Shown: positions 45,131-54,684, counted from the first letter of the stretch. The stretch: DNA of 64,000 nt from JACKNG01 sp040220855 (GCA_040220855.1 JAVJVZ010000063.1:1-64000), one strand, 5' to 3'. Program-made: numbers and translations. Notes: generated by a model from the letters alone, not told the origin.

Positions 45131-46527
45131 CGCCCCACCTCGCCGGCCGCGCCGTTCACGTGACCACCGTTGCCGTTGCCGTTGCCGTTTCCGTTGCCAC
45201 GATACCGCGCGGTCTTCTCCCAGCGCAGCTCGCGGCCGAGCAGGATGTCATGCACCAGCAGCGAGTAGCAGGCGCGGCAGACGTTGAGCACGCTGGCGAG
45301 AAAGTTGACGAAGTTGAGCGGCAGCAGGCGCAGGCGGCGGCGCGAGTTGTCGAGGTGGAGCGCGGCGGCGATCTCGAAGAACGCGGCGTAGTTGCCAATC
45401 GAGCTGAAGCAGACTACGCCGAGCACGGCAAGCGCCTCGTTCGACAGCAACGGGTCGCCCATCAGGTAGAGCGCGAAGGCGCAGGCGAAGCCCACGACCA
45501 GCAACGGCGCGAGGAGGAACACGCCGAGCAGTAGCAGCGCATCGATGCGCTCGAGCCGGCCGACCATCGGCGAGCGCAGCACGCGCCAAGCATAGCGCAG
45601 TGCAACCTGGTTGTGTCCCTTGGCCCAGCGCATGATCTGGCGGTTACGCTCCTGCCAGACCTCGGGCACCTCTTCGTAGCATTCGCTGCGGTTCTCGTAG
45701 ACGGTCTTGAAGCCATGCAGGAGCAGACGGAAGGTCAGATCCGTGTCCTCGGCATAGGCGTCTTCGCTCCAGCCGCCGACGGCACGCACGGCGGACACGC
45801 GCACGCCGCCGACCGAGCCGCCGTACTGCGGCACCAGCTCGAGATTCATGCGCGCCTGCTGGTCGACCTGGTAGCCGCCGGCGCGCTCGAGATCGAGCAG
45901 GCGCGTGAGCAGGTTGCGCTCGGTGTTGTGCGGCACCACGCGGCCCATCACCGCGCCGACCTCGGCATCGAAGAAGGGCGCGGCGAGTTGCTTGACGAGG
46001 CCGCGACCCGGTACGTAGTCCGCATCGAACACGATCATGAGCGTGGCATCGAGCTCGGCAGTGACCTCCTGCAGCACTGCGGCCTTGCCCGGCCGCCCGC
46101 CCTCGCGGCGGCGCGGCCGTACGATATCCGGGGCCCGCGCCGCCCACGTCTCGATCACGGCCCAGGTGGCGTCGGTACTGCGGTCGTCGACCGGGATCAC
46201 GAGATAGCGGTCGCGCGGGTAGTCGACGTCGATCAACGCTTCGAGTGCAAGGCCGATGACGTGCTCCTCGTTGTGCGCCGGCACGACCACGACGACGCTC
46301 GGCCAGTCGGCACTGTCGACGTCGAGATAGGGGTGGCGCTGCCGACCGAGCAGGCGGTTGAGGGCGAACAGCACGTGGCGGCAGGTGTAGAGCGCAACCA
46401 GGGCAACGACGAATGCCAGCACGAGCTTCAACACCCAGTTCACCGGCCACGCCGCACTCGCCGCCATCGCGGGCGCCGGTACCGTGGCAATTGCCCAGGC
46501 GGGATGTGCGCGTCGTCTGCGTGGCAT
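45127..46527 (-). CDS. Processive glycosyltransferase family 2 (polysaccharide synthase)
   Basis: 466 residues. A transmembrane helix at about 30-50 leads to the GT2 core: VVVVPAHNEEHVIGLALEAL, VIPVDDRSTD, LMIVFDADYVPG (DxD), YAEDTDLTFRL (ED base) and RNRQIMRWAKGHNQ, the QxxRW of processive synthases. Further membrane helices follow at about 315-365 and 375-395. It resembles BcsA/PgaC/hyaluronan-type synthases, which build and extrude a polymer at once. A Gly-Asn linker (45169-45198) lies near the C-terminus. It sits between the membrane protein (6 bases) and the beta-helix gene in one operon. Confidence 0.9.
   Translation of the reverse strand: MPRRRRAHPAWAIATVPAPAMAASAAWPVNWVLKLVLAFVVALVALYTCRHVLFALNRLLGRQRHPYLDVDSADWPSVVVVVPAHNEEHVIGLALEALIDVDYPRDRYLVIPVDDRSTDATWAVIETWAARAPDIVRPRRREGGRPGKAAVLQEVTAELDATLMIVFDADYVPGRGLVKQLAAPFFDAEVGAVMGRVVPHNTERNLLTRLLDLERAGGYQVDQQARMNLELVPQYGGSVGGVRVSAVRAVGGWSEDAYAEDTDLTFRLLLHGFKTVYENRSECYEEVPEVWQERNRQIMRWAKGHNQVALRYAWRVLRSPMVGRLERIDALLLLGVFLLAPLLVVGFACAFALYLMGDPLLSNEALAVLGVVCFSSIGNYAAFFEIAAALHLDNSRRRLRLLPLNFVNFLASVLNVCRACYSLLVHDILLGRELRWEKTARYRGNGNGNGNGNGGHVNGAAGEVGR
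45169..45198 (-). repeat. Tandem 6-base repeat (GGCAAC type), Gly-Asn linker
   Basis: Five hexamer units GTTGCC on the plus strand, one with a G-to-T change, in the 3' end of the GT2 synthase gene. Each unit encodes Gly-Asn, so unit gain or loss keeps the frame. Confidence 0.8.
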
Positions 46528-46533
46528 ATCGCG

Positions 46534-47334
46534 TCAGGGCTCCCAGCTCACCACCCAGGCATAGAGCGCGACGAACACGGCGATGTCAAACAGCAACCCG
46601 AACAGCACGTAGAGCGGCGGCATGACGACCAGCGAAAGCTGCTCGACGAGCATCGTGTGTACGAGGTACTGGTACGGTGCGACGAGCACGATTCCGGCAC
46701 CGATGACGGCCGTGCCGAACGCTTTACGCGTAATCGAATGGTCGAAGACGTAGAACGAGAAGGTCAGCAGCAGCGGCGTCGCCAGCAGCAACAGCAGGGC
46801 GAATTCGAGACCGTTCGCGACGTGGCTGGCGACGGTATGGGGAAACTCGGCGGGCGCCAGCCACAGCATCGCGCAGCTGGCGAGTTCGAGTACACACCCG
46901 GCCCACACCAGGTAGGCGAGCGGCAGCGCGCGTCCGCGCAACAGCAGCCAGGACAGGAGCATCAAGGCAAGGCAGCTGCCGCCCACGGTAACCAGCAGCG
47001 AACGATCCGGCAGCGCACCCTGGAGCAGCGGGAAGGGAACCTCGTAGACCACGTGACCGAGCACGTCACGTTCGCGCACCCCGATGTCATCCGGCAGCCC
47101 GAGTCGCGGCAACCAGAACCGCAATGTCGTTGCCCAGCCTGCCGTGATGGGCGCGCAGGCGACCAGCAGCAGGGCATAGCTGCCGGCGACCAGGGTGACC
47201 GGGTGCACGATGCTGGCGCGCTCGAAATCGAGCCGCCGCAATGCGCGGTGACGGCGGATTAGGCGCCCCGAGTGACTCTGGAAGCGCAGGCGCTCGAGCA
47301 GTCCCCGCGATGTCGAGGGCCGGCGCGGTGCCAT
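46534..47334 (-). CDS. Integral membrane protein of the synthase operon
   Basis: 266 residues from the ATG at 47334, which overlaps the stop of the yaiO-like gene (ATGA). About seven hydrophobic helices lie from residue 37 onward, after a basic N-terminus rich in Arg. No known family is recognised. Its coupling to a barrel protein and a synthase suggests a membrane partner in polymer secretion, but that is inference. The open frame upstream to 47931 is a shadow of the yaiO-like gene. Confidence 0.65.
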   Translation of the reverse strand: MAPRRPSTSRGLLERLRFQSHSGRLIRRHRALRRLDFERASIVHPVTLVAGSYALLLVACAPITAGWATTLRFWLPRLGLPDDIGVRERDVLGHVVYEVPFPLLQGALPDRSLLVTVGGSCLALMLLSWLLLRGRALPLAYLVWAGCVLELASCAMLWLAPAEFPHTVASHVANGLEFALLLLLATPLLLTFSFYVFDHSITRKAFGTAVIGAGIVLVAPYQYLVHTMLVEQLSLVVMPPLYVLFGLLFDIAVFVALYAWVVSWEP

Positions 47335-48158
47335 CAGAACTCCTGGAACAGCCCGAACTCGACGCCGTGCTGATCGTAGACGTCGCTGAGGTAACTGTCG
47401 GCGGCGAGCTGCACGCCCCAGTGCGTCCCGACCCACTGCTTCCACGTCACGCGCACCGAGGTGAACGGGATATCGACCTGGAAGCTGTCCGCGCGTAGCG
47501 GCTGGTAGGCCTGGTGCCCGGCGCCGACACGCAGGGTGACGATGTGCGAACCGCCGCGCACATGGGATAGCGCGCCATACCCGGACGTCGAACCGACACC
47601 ACCGGGCTCGCTGATGTTGTACGTCACACCGCCCTGCAGGACCCACGGCGAGGGCGTGTAGTAGCTGGCCTCGAGGCGGTAACCGGTGTCGGAGTGGATG
47701 TCCTTGGCGTCGAAATGAGCGACGCCGGCGGTGACCACGAGGTTGCGCTGTGCAAGCAGCCGATGGCTGACGCTGGCGTCGACGCGCAGTTCCGGCCAGA
47801 AGAAGCCACCGCTGGAGCCGCCCAAGTAGAGCTGGGTGAACCAGCGCTCGCCGAACTGGTGGATGTTGCCGACCTGCCCGTAGGTGCCGTTGTCGTCGAA
47901 GCGGTCGAGCCAGGCGACTTCCGCCAGCCACTCGTCGTTGCCGATCGGGCCGAGGCGGCCACGTACATTGACGCCGGAGGTCGGCGCGAAGCCGTCACTG
48001 AGCTGGTAGTGCAGACCATTCAACTCGAGGCTGCCGGTCGGCGGTTCGGCATGGGTTGCCACGCTACTGGCGAGCACCATCGCCGCGGCCACGCGCGCAC
48101 GCCGCCGCGTCCCCGGGGGGCGTCTCGGAGTTAGTCCTTCGCGCTCTGGCATAGGCAC
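47334..48158 (-). CDS. yaiO: YaiO family outer-membrane beta-barrel protein
   Basis: 274 residues. A signal peptide (ARVAAAMVLASSVATHA) is followed by alternating hydrophobic and polar strands (LGPIGNDEWLAEVAWLDRF, WFTQLYLGGSSGGFFWPELR) and a terminal Phe, as in outer-membrane barrels. The pattern LEASYYTPSPWVLQGG fits the YaiO family (TIGR04390-like). In E. coli yaiO lies near the GT2 gene yaiP, which agrees with a polysaccharide-related role. Start: GTG at 48158 or ATG at 48152. It is the first gene of the operon. Confidence 0.8.
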   Translation of the reverse strand: MPMPEREGLTPRRPPGTRRRARVAAAMVLASSVATHAEPPTGSLELNGLHYQLSDGFAPTSGVNVRGRLGPIGNDEWLAEVAWLDRFDDNGTYGQVGNIHQFGERWFTQLYLGGSSGGFFWPELRVDASVSHRLLAQRNLVVTAGVAHFDAKDIHSDTGYRLEASYYTPSPWVLQGGVTYNISEPGGVGSTSGYGALSHVRGGSHIVTLRVGAGHQAYQPLRADSFQVDIPFTSVRVTWKQWVGTHWGVQLAADSYLSDVYDQHGVEFGLFQEF

Positions 48159-48215
48159 AAAAATAATTCATTTTTTCAATAAAATACAGTTACATCCTAA
48201 GATAAATAATTAGAT
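48159..48215 (-). promoter_or_regulatory. AT-rich upstream region of the yaiO operon
   Basis: A sharply AT-rich stretch in otherwise GC-rich DNA, directly before the first gene of the synthase operon; it is a likely promoter. I cannot fix a -35/-10 pair. It could also help silencing by a nucleoid protein. Confidence 0.45.
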
Positions 48216-48497
48216 ATCCCGTGGCGCTCGCCGACGCCGTGACGAGGGCGCGTCCCGATCGCCTCCACCACATCGATGACGCCAATGGCGGCGCACTCGT
48301 CTGCGACCGCGCGCAAGGCCGTGTCGCCGGGAACGTCACGCAGCCTGACCGCCGGCCCGGCGGTTCCACGCTGGATTTGACCCGCGCGCTTCGGCGCGTG
48401 CCGCGGCGGCGAGGAACCGACGCGCCTCGTGGCGCCGGCACGCATCTGGCTTGGTGTAACGTTGCACCCTGTCGCCAGCCGAGGAGTCCATCCAGCC

Positions 48498-50045
48498 ATG
48501 CCCGCTTACGTTCCACCGTCCGCCGTGATGAGCGCGCGCCTCACCAACGTCGGCGCCCTGTTCCACGCACGTGTGCCGGCGCACCCTGACCATCGCGCGG
48601 TAGTGGACGGCGAGCGCACGCTGACCTATGCCGAGCTGGAGGCGCGTTCCAATCGCCTCGCCAATAGGCTGCTCGCACGCGGCCTCGAGCCCGGCGACCG
48701 CATTGCACTGCTCGCGCGCAACCGCCTCGAGTACCTCGAGGTCGAACTCGCCGCGGCCAAGAGCGGCCTCATCCTCGCCGCGCTCAACTGGCGCCTTGCG
48801 GACCGCGAGCTCGCCCACTGCATCAACCTCGTCGAGCCGCGGATCGTGATCGCGGAACCCGGCTTCGGCGTGCAGCTCGACCGCCTCGACATCGGCGCGC
48901 TCGAGCGCATTGCGCTCGGCGACGAGTACGAGGCCGTGCTGGCCAAAGCGCCGGAGCACTATCCCAATCGCGTCATCGACCCCGAGAGCGGGCTGGTCAT
49001 CCTCTACACCTCGGGCACAACCGGCCTGCCCAAGGGCGCGTTGATCAGCCACCGCGCGATGATCGCGCGCGCGCTGTGCATGGCGTCCGAGATGAACATG
49101 CCGATTGGCGACAATTTCTGCGCCTGGGCCCCCTTCTATCACATGGCCTCGACCGACACCGCGCTCGGCACGCTGTTGCGCGGTGGCACCGTGCACGTCG
49201 TCGACGGATACGACCCCGACCGCCTGGTCGCAGTGCTCGAGCGCGAACGCATGCAGTGGTTCATCCTCATGCCCGGCATGGTCGGCGAGTTCGCCGCGCT
49301 CCTGCGCGAGCGCAAGGTCGCCGTCAAAGGCGTCGGCTGCTGCGGGGCGATGGCCGACCTCGTGCCGCGCGAGGACATCGCGGCGGCCTCGGCCGCGCTC
49401 GGCGCGCCCTACGTCAACACCTTCGGCGCCACCGAGACCGGCCTGCCGCCGGCGACCTCGAGCCTGCTGCCGATCGGCGTCGCGCCGGTATCGCTGTCGA
49501 AGCGCCAGTCGGCGTTCTGCGAACTGCGCCTGGTCGACCCGGACGACAACGACGTACCTGTCGGCACCCCGGGTGAGGTCGCCCTGCGCGGGCCGACCCT
49601 GTTCAGCGGTTACTGGAACGCGCACGAGACCAACGCGCACGACTTCCGCAACGGCTGGTTCCACATGGGCGACGTGCTCCGACGCAACCCGGACGGCACG
49701 CTCGACTACGTCGACCGCGTCAAGTACATGATCAAATCGGGCGGCGAGAACATCTATCCCGCCGAGATCGAGCAGGTCATCCTGGCTGACACGCGCGTGC
49801 GCGAAGCGGTCGTGGTGCGCCGCCCCGACCGCCGCTGGGGCGAGGTTCCGGTGGCTTTCGTCGTTCCCGCCGGCACGCCACCATCGGCCGACGAGCTCCT
49901 CGCCTTGTGCCGCGAGCAGCTGTCGAGCTACAAGCGGCCCAAGGACATCCTCTTCGTGCGCGACGACGAACTGCCACGCTCGACCACCGGCAAGATCCAG
50001 CGCCACGCGCTGGAAGCGCGCCTGCAGCGTGCCGCAGACGCGTGA
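48498..50045 (+). CDS. AMP-dependent synthetase / acyl-CoA ligase
   Basis: 515 residues. The ANL signatures are clear: ILYTSGTTGLPKGALISH (P-loop), NTFGATETG, WFHMGDVLRRNPDG, IKSGGENIYPAEIEQ and the final Lys in PRSTTGKIQRHAL. It activates a carboxylic acid as an acyl adenylate and joins it to CoA in the cytoplasm. GAGGAG is 11 bases before the ATG. The 3' end abuts the convergent MFS gene. Likely part of a catabolic set with the monooxygenase; it is not the exosortase-A-type ligase by position. Confidence 0.93.
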   Translation: MPAYVPPSAVMSARLTNVGALFHARVPAHPDHRAVVDGERTLTYAELEARSNRLANRLLARGLEPGDRIALLARNRLEYLEVELAAAKSGLILAALNWRLADRELAHCINLVEPRIVIAEPGFGVQLDRLDIGALERIALGDEYEAVLAKAPEHYPNRVIDPESGLVILYTSGTTGLPKGALISHRAMIARALCMASEMNMPIGDNFCAWAPFYHMASTDTALGTLLRGGTVHVVDGYDPDRLVAVLERERMQWFILMPGMVGEFAALLRERKVAVKGVGCCGAMADLVPREDIAAASAALGAPYVNTFGATETGLPPATSSLLPIGVAPVSLSKRQSAFCELRLVDPDDNDVPVGTPGEVALRGPTLFSGYWNAHETNAHDFRNGWFHMGDVLRRNPDGTLDYVDRVKYMIKSGGENIYPAEIEQVILADTRVREAVVVRRPDRRWGEVPVAFVVPAGTPPSADELLALCREQLSSYKRPKDILFVRDDELPRSTTGKIQRHALEARLQRAADA

Positions 50046-51302
50046 TCAGTTCCCGCGTGCCGCGACCGTGGGCCGCCGCAACAGGTTCAGCACCGCCAGC
50101 GTGACACCCGCGGCGACGACCAGGAACGGCACGCGGTAGCCGCCGCTCACCCCCACCAGCGCCGAAACCACGGCGGGCCCCGCGACGAGCCCGCCGTAGA
50201 GAAAGAACAGGCTGCCGCCGGTCGCCGCGCCGACCCCGGCCGCCCCGGGCTGGCTGGCGACCTCGGCGAGGAACACGCCGTTCCAACCGAAACTCGCCGC
50301 GCCGGCGGCAATGGCAACGGCCGCGACGACGAAAAGCGGTGTACCCGGCTCGAGCATGGCGAGCCCGGCCAGCGCCGCGGCGGCGGCGAGACCGAGCAGG
50401 GCAAGCGTGGCACGCGCACCGAGAAAGCGATCGGACAGCCCGCCCATGACGACGCGCAGCAGCGCGCCGGCAACCTGCGCGGCGGAGAACAGCGCACCCG
50501 CCGCGGCGAGCGCGAAACCGAGCACCTCGACGAGGTAGATCACGAGGAAGGTCATCAACGTCGCCTGCGTCGCGGTCAACGCGAAGGCCACGAGCAACAA
50601 GCGGCGCAGGCGGGAGTCGACGAGCACTGCCCGCACCGCCTGCCAGGGTGCGGCAAAGCGCAGCGGTGCGCGCGGGTCGCGGTCATTGTCGAGTACGCCG
50701 CGCAGGGGTTGTACCGCGATGGCTGCGAGGAGCACGACAGCCGCGGTGCACGCGAGCGCCCCGCGCCAGCCGATCGCGTGCACCAGCGCCGGCACCAGCA
50801 GGCCGGCGAGGAAACCGCCGAGCGGCGCACCGCTCTGCTTGAGCGAGAACACCAGCGCGCGCGACCGCGCCGGCGCAACCCGCGCGAGCACATGCGAGCC
50901 GGCCGGCGTGTGCGGCCCGTAACCGAGGCCGACCAGCACGGCGGCGAGGTACAGCAGCGGCAGCGATCCGGACAAGGCGAGCAGCAGTGCGCAGGCCGAG
51001 AAGGCCATGCCGAGCTGGTTGGTGCGGATGCCGCCGCAGCGCGCGATGAGACTACCGCTCGCGGCGGAGAAGAACATCGAGGCGACGAAGCTGAACGAGA
51101 CGAACACCGCGATGTCCTTCGCCGCCACGCCGAAGGCGGGGGCAATCTCGGTTGCCATCAGCGGCACGGTGAGAAACAGCAGCACCGTGACCATCTGCGT
51201 ACCGAGCATGGCGCCGACCACGCGCGGCAGCGGAACGTCGGGGGCAGGCGCGTCGCGGGTCACGGTGGGCGGGGGAGTGTCGACAAGGAGGGGGCGACCC
51301 AT
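50046..51302 (-). CDS. Major facilitator superfamily transporter
   Basis: 418 residues, 12 predicted helices. The cytoplasmic loop after helix 2 has SGSLIARCGGIRTNQLG, and GYGPHTPAGSHVLARVAPARSR is a conserved MFS region with the RSR motif. YNX/CynX-type or drug/organic-acid porters are possible. It is divergent from the monooxygenase (114 bases), so the two may handle the same compound. Confidence 0.88.
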   Translation of the reverse strand: MGRPLLVDTPPPTVTRDAPAPDVPLPRVVGAMLGTQMVTVLLFLTVPLMATEIAPAFGVAAKDIAVFVSFSFVASMFFSAASGSLIARCGGIRTNQLGMAFSACALLLALSGSLPLLYLAAVLVGLGYGPHTPAGSHVLARVAPARSRALVFSLKQSGAPLGGFLAGLLVPALVHAIGWRGALACTAAVVLLAAIAVQPLRGVLDNDRDPRAPLRFAAPWQAVRAVLVDSRLRRLLLVAFALTATQATLMTFLVIYLVEVLGFALAAAGALFSAAQVAGALLRVVMGGLSDRFLGARATLALLGLAAAAALAGLAMLEPGTPLFVVAAVAIAAGAASFGWNGVFLAEVASQPGAAGVGAATGGSLFFLYGGLVAGPAVVSALVGVSGGYRVPFLVVAAGVTLAVLNLLRRPTVAARGN

Positions 51303-51416
51303 GATAAGCGCACGGCGGTGGCCGCGCGCGGTCGGTTAGAATCCCGCCTCCAAGCGGAATCACCGCGTCCCGAACGGCGCCGGCGCCGCACCGGCGCGCA
51401 GAGGAGAAGATTGCAC

Positions 51417-53042
51417 ATGCATAGCCCGAACACCGCCCCCAGAACGACCAGCACCGACGTCGACGCCATCGTCATCGGCGCCGGCTTTGCCGGCCTCTAT
51501 GCCGTCTATCGCCTGCGCGAGATGGGGCTCAGCCACCGCGGCTTCGAGCAGGGCAGCGGCGTCGGCGGCACCTGGTACTGGAACCGATATCCGGGGGCCG
51601 GTTCAGACTCCGAGTCATGGGTCTATTCGTACACCTTCTCCGAAGCGCTCGAGCAGGACTGGACCTGGAGCTCGCGCTTCCCGCCGCAGAGCGAGATTCT
51701 CGGCTACCTCGAGCATGTCGCGGAGCGCTTCGATCTGGCGCGCGCCTTCACTTTCGACACCCGCGTCACCGGCGCGCGCTACGACGAGGGCGCCAACCAC
51801 TGGCTGGTCGAGACGGCCGCCGGCGAGACGCTCACTGCCACCTGGCTGATTACCGCGGTGGGTTGCCTGTCGGCGGCCGCGGTACCGGACATCCCCGGGC
51901 GCGACGACTTCGCCGGCCCCTGGTACCACACCGGCGAATGGCCGCACGACGGCGTCGACTTCAGCGGCAAGCACGTCGGCGTGATCGGTACCGGCTCCTC
52001 CGGCATCCAGGCCATCCCGGTCATCGCGCGCCAGGCAGAACACCTCACCGTGTTCCAGCGCACGCCGAACTTCAGCGTCCCCGCGCGCAACCGCAAGCTG
52101 TCCGCCGAGGAAGTCGTCGAGCTCAAGCGCAACATCAAGGAAATCCGCGAGTTCTGCCGCTGGTCGACGATCGGCCAGCCATATGACTTCCAGGATCGCA
52201 ACGCGCTCGATCTCGATCCGGCCGAGCTCGAGGCACGCCTCGAGGACATGTGGCAGAAGGGCGGCTTCGAGTGGATGTTCGGCGGTTTCCCCGACATGCT
52301 CTACGACCAGCGCGCCAACGACATTGCAGCAGACTTCGTGCGCCGCAAGATCCGCGAGACGGTCACCGATCCGGTCGTCGCCGAGAAGCTGATCCCCAAG
52401 GACTACCCCATCGCGACCAAGCGCCTGCCACTCGACAACGGCTACTTCGAGACCTACAACCGCGACAACGTCACGCTGGTCGACCTGCGCGAGACGCCCA
52501 TCGAGCGCATCGTTGCCACGGGCGTGCGCACCACGGCGCAGACCCACGAGATCGACATGCTGGTCTTCGCCACCGGCTTCGATGCGCTCACCGGCCCGCT
52601 CACCCGCATCGGCATACGCGGTCGCGGCGGCCGGCGCCTCGAAGACAAATGGGCCGAGGGTCCGCGCACCTACCTCGGCGTCGCCACCGAGGGCTTCCCC
52701 AACATGTTCATGGTGACCGGCCCCGGCAGCCCCTCGGTGCTCGGCAACATGCCGACCTCGATCGAGCAGCACGTCGACTGGATCTGCGGTCTCATCGCGC
52801 ATCAGCGCGCGGCCGGCGCCGAGCGCGTTGAGCCGACCCCGGACGCCGAGGTCGATTGGGGCGCGCACGTGCAGGAACTCGCCGCGGCGACCCTGTTCCC
52901 GCAGGCAGACTCGTGGTACCTCGGCGCCAACATTCCGGGTAAGCCGCGCGTGTTCCTGCCCTATATCGGTGGTTTCGGTACCTACCGCAAGTTGTGCAAC
53001 GAGGTCGCCGAAAAGGGCTACGAGGGCTTCACCATCGCGTGA
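51417..53042 (+). CDS. Baeyer-Villiger monooxygenase (flavin-containing)
   Basis: 541 residues. GAGFAG (21-26) binds FAD, GTGSSG (191-196) binds NADP. FAGPWYHTGEWP (165-176) is the Baeyer-Villiger fingerprint with its His and Trp. IDMLVFATGFDA closes the FAD site. It oxidises ketones to esters or lactones using NADPH and O2 in the cytoplasm. A strong AGAGGAGA lies before the ATG. A broken relative lies at 8482-9573. Substrate unknown; cyclic or steroid ketones are common in the family. Confidence 0.95.
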   Translation: MHSPNTAPRTTSTDVDAIVIGAGFAGLYAVYRLREMGLSHRGFEQGSGVGGTWYWNRYPGAGSDSESWVYSYTFSEALEQDWTWSSRFPPQSEILGYLEHVAERFDLARAFTFDTRVTGARYDEGANHWLVETAAGETLTATWLITAVGCLSAAAVPDIPGRDDFAGPWYHTGEWPHDGVDFSGKHVGVIGTGSSGIQAIPVIARQAEHLTVFQRTPNFSVPARNRKLSAEEVVELKRNIKEIREFCRWSTIGQPYDFQDRNALDLDPAELEARLEDMWQKGGFEWMFGGFPDMLYDQRANDIAADFVRRKIRETVTDPVVAEKLIPKDYPIATKRLPLDNGYFETYNRDNVTLVDLRETPIERIVATGVRTTAQTHEIDMLVFATGFDALTGPLTRIGIRGRGGRRLEDKWAEGPRTYLGVATEGFPNMFMVTGPGSPSVLGNMPTSIEQHVDWICGLIAHQRAAGAERVEPTPDAEVDWGAHVQELAAATLFPQADSWYLGANIPGKPRVFLPYIGGFGTYRKLCNEVAEKGYEGFTIA

Positions 53043-53050
53043 GCGCTGGC

Positions 53051-53075
53051 GGCGGGCGCTGTCGCGGCGCCCGCC
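53051..53075. terminator. GC-rich stem-loop between convergent genes
   Basis: A perfect 9-bp stem (53051-53059 with 53067-53075) and 7-base loop between the monooxygenase and the apbE gene. No T-run follows, so it is a weak or bidirectional terminator at best. Confidence 0.5.
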
Positions 53076-53078
53076 CCT

Positions 53079-54302
53079 TCACGGTCCCGGCGACGGTGCC
53101 TGCAGGATCTCGAGCCGGCCGGCCAGGCCGCTGCTCACGCTGACCGCGTTGTCGGCGCCCACGAACACCGCCTTGAGCCCGGGCAGACGCTCGGCAAGCG
53201 GCAGCCCGCGCCCGGGGCCGAGTACGAACAGCGCCGTCGACCACATGTCCGCTCGCATCGCGCCGGCCGCGATCACGGTCACCGAACGGCTGCGCCGCGC
53301 CGGGTGCGCGGTGGCCGGATCGAGGATGTGGTGATAGCGGATGCCGTCGCGCACGAAGCCGCGCGCGTAATCGCCGGAGGTCGCTGCACCCGCATTGCTC
53401 AGCGATAGGCGCGCGAAAGCATGCTCGCGCGGCCCGCGCGGATCGCGGATGCCGACGCGCCACGGGTGGCCGTCACGTCGTCCGCCGACGTAGGTATCGC
53501 CGCCCGCACGGATGACGAAATCGGCGATGCCGTGGCCGCCGAGTACCACGCGTGCGCGGTCGACGGCATAACCCTTGGCGGCACCGCCGAGAGTCAGGCG
53601 CATGCCGGTGCGCGCGAGCATGACCTGGCGGCTGTCGCTCTGCACGATGACGTCGTGGTAGTCGACGAGTGCGCGACGTGCCGCGACCGCGGCCTCGTCC
53701 GGAAGCGAACCGTCCATGTCCTCGTCGAACTTCCACAGTCCCCGGAACGCGCCGACGGTAATGTCGAAGGCGCCGTCACTGCGCCTGGCGACCTCCTGCG
53801 CCGCGGCGATGACCGCGACGACCTCCGCCGAGACCTTCACGGGATGCTGCCCGGCGGCGGCATTGATGCGCGCCACCGCGCTGTCCGGTCGCCAGCTGCT
53901 CATGAGGCGATCGAGTCGCGCGAACTCGGCAAACACCGCGCTCGCGGCCACCGCCGCAGCGTCCGGGTCGGCGCCGCGGATACCGAGTTCGACCACCGTG
54001 CCCATCGTCCGGGTAGCGAACTCCAGCGTCCCGGTAGCGGATGGGCCGGTTCCGGCGACGGCGGAGGCAGCACCCACCCAAACGCCTGCCAACAGTACCG
54101 GCGGCGCCAGCAGCGTCCGCACCCGGCGACCACCACGGCGCGCGCGCCACGAAGACACCGGATCGAAAACGGTAACGCTCGCCCTCGCGAGCCGCTTTCC
54201 GCGTGTTCCCGGCACCGTTCGAAGCCGCGCACGCAGGCGCGCGCAGCACCGCGCTGCAAGTAAGTGGCGGAGACGTCGCAGCCGACGCACTGGCGCCCTC
54301 AT
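53079..54302 (-). CDS. apbE: FAD:protein FMN transferase (NosX-like)
   Basis: 407 residues in the open frame. The N-terminal 70 or so residues are basic and may include an over-long start; a secretion helix lies at about 63-85 (LLAPPVLLAGVWVGAAS). ApbE motifs: ATRTMGTVVELGI, LTLGGAAKGYAVDRA, RAGGDTYVGG and ADMWSTALFVLG. The family transfers FMN covalently to a Thr of partner proteins; at the end of nos clusters (NosX) the usual target is NosR. It is the last gene of this operon and has no lipobox. Confidence 0.9.
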   Translation of the reverse strand: MRAPVRRLRRLRHLLAARCCARLRARLRTVPGTRGKRLARASVTVFDPVSSWRARRGGRRVRTLLAPPVLLAGVWVGAASAVAGTGPSATGTLEFATRTMGTVVELGIRGADPDAAAVAASAVFAEFARLDRLMSSWRPDSAVARINAAAGQHPVKVSAEVVAVIAAAQEVARRSDGAFDITVGAFRGLWKFDEDMDGSLPDEAAVAARRALVDYHDVIVQSDSRQVMLARTGMRLTLGGAAKGYAVDRARVVLGGHGIADFVIRAGGDTYVGGRRDGHPWRVGIRDPRGPREHAFARLSLSNAGAATSGDYARGFVRDGIRYHHILDPATAHPARRSRSVTVIAAGAMRADMWSTALFVLGPGRGLPLAERLPGLKAVFVGADNAVSVSSGLAGRLEILQAPSPGP

Positions 54303-54308
54303 GCGCGC

Positions 54309-54632
54309 TCAGGATCCGCCCAGCGACAACACCCAGTCGACCAGCGCGCGCGCACCCTCCGGCGAGACCGCGACGTTGGGGGGCATCATGACCTCTCCCC
54401 ATACGCCGGCGCCACCGTTCAGCACCTTCTGCGTCAACGTCTCGGGCGCCGCCGCATCACCCCGGTACTTCTCCGCGATGTCCTCGAAGGCCGGTCCGAC
54501 GATCGCATGGTCGATGCCATGGCAGGCGAGGCAGCCCATCTCCTGCGCCATGGCCTCGTCGGCGTGGACGCCGGGGGCGGCGAAGATGGCGAAAGCAGCG
54601 AGCATCGCCGCGTGCTTGATATTTCTTGGCAT
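54309..54632 (-). CDS. c-type cytochrome of the nos operon
   Basis: 107 residues: signal peptide (about 1-24), one haem site C34-LA-C37-H38 and a late VMMPPN Met ligand. GGAGGA lies 5 bases before the ATG. The size and motifs fit a class I cytochrome c in the periplasm, a likely electron donor to NosZ; that role is inferred from its place between nosY and apbE. Confidence 0.92.
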   Translation of the reverse strand: MPRNIKHAAMLAAFAIFAAPGVHADEAMAQEMGCLACHGIDHAIVGPAFEDIAEKYRGDAAAPETLTQKVLNGGAGVWGEVMMPPNVAVSPEGARALVDWVLSLGGS

Positions 54633-54684
54633 GTTGTCCTCCGGGTCGTTGCAGTACGGGAGAAGATGGGGGCTCACGTTTACC

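Noticed and set aside
48336..50006. 556-codon antisense frame over the acyl-CoA ligase
   Set aside because: The ligase on the plus strand has all ANL motifs; the antisense frame is His/Asp-rich and motif-free.
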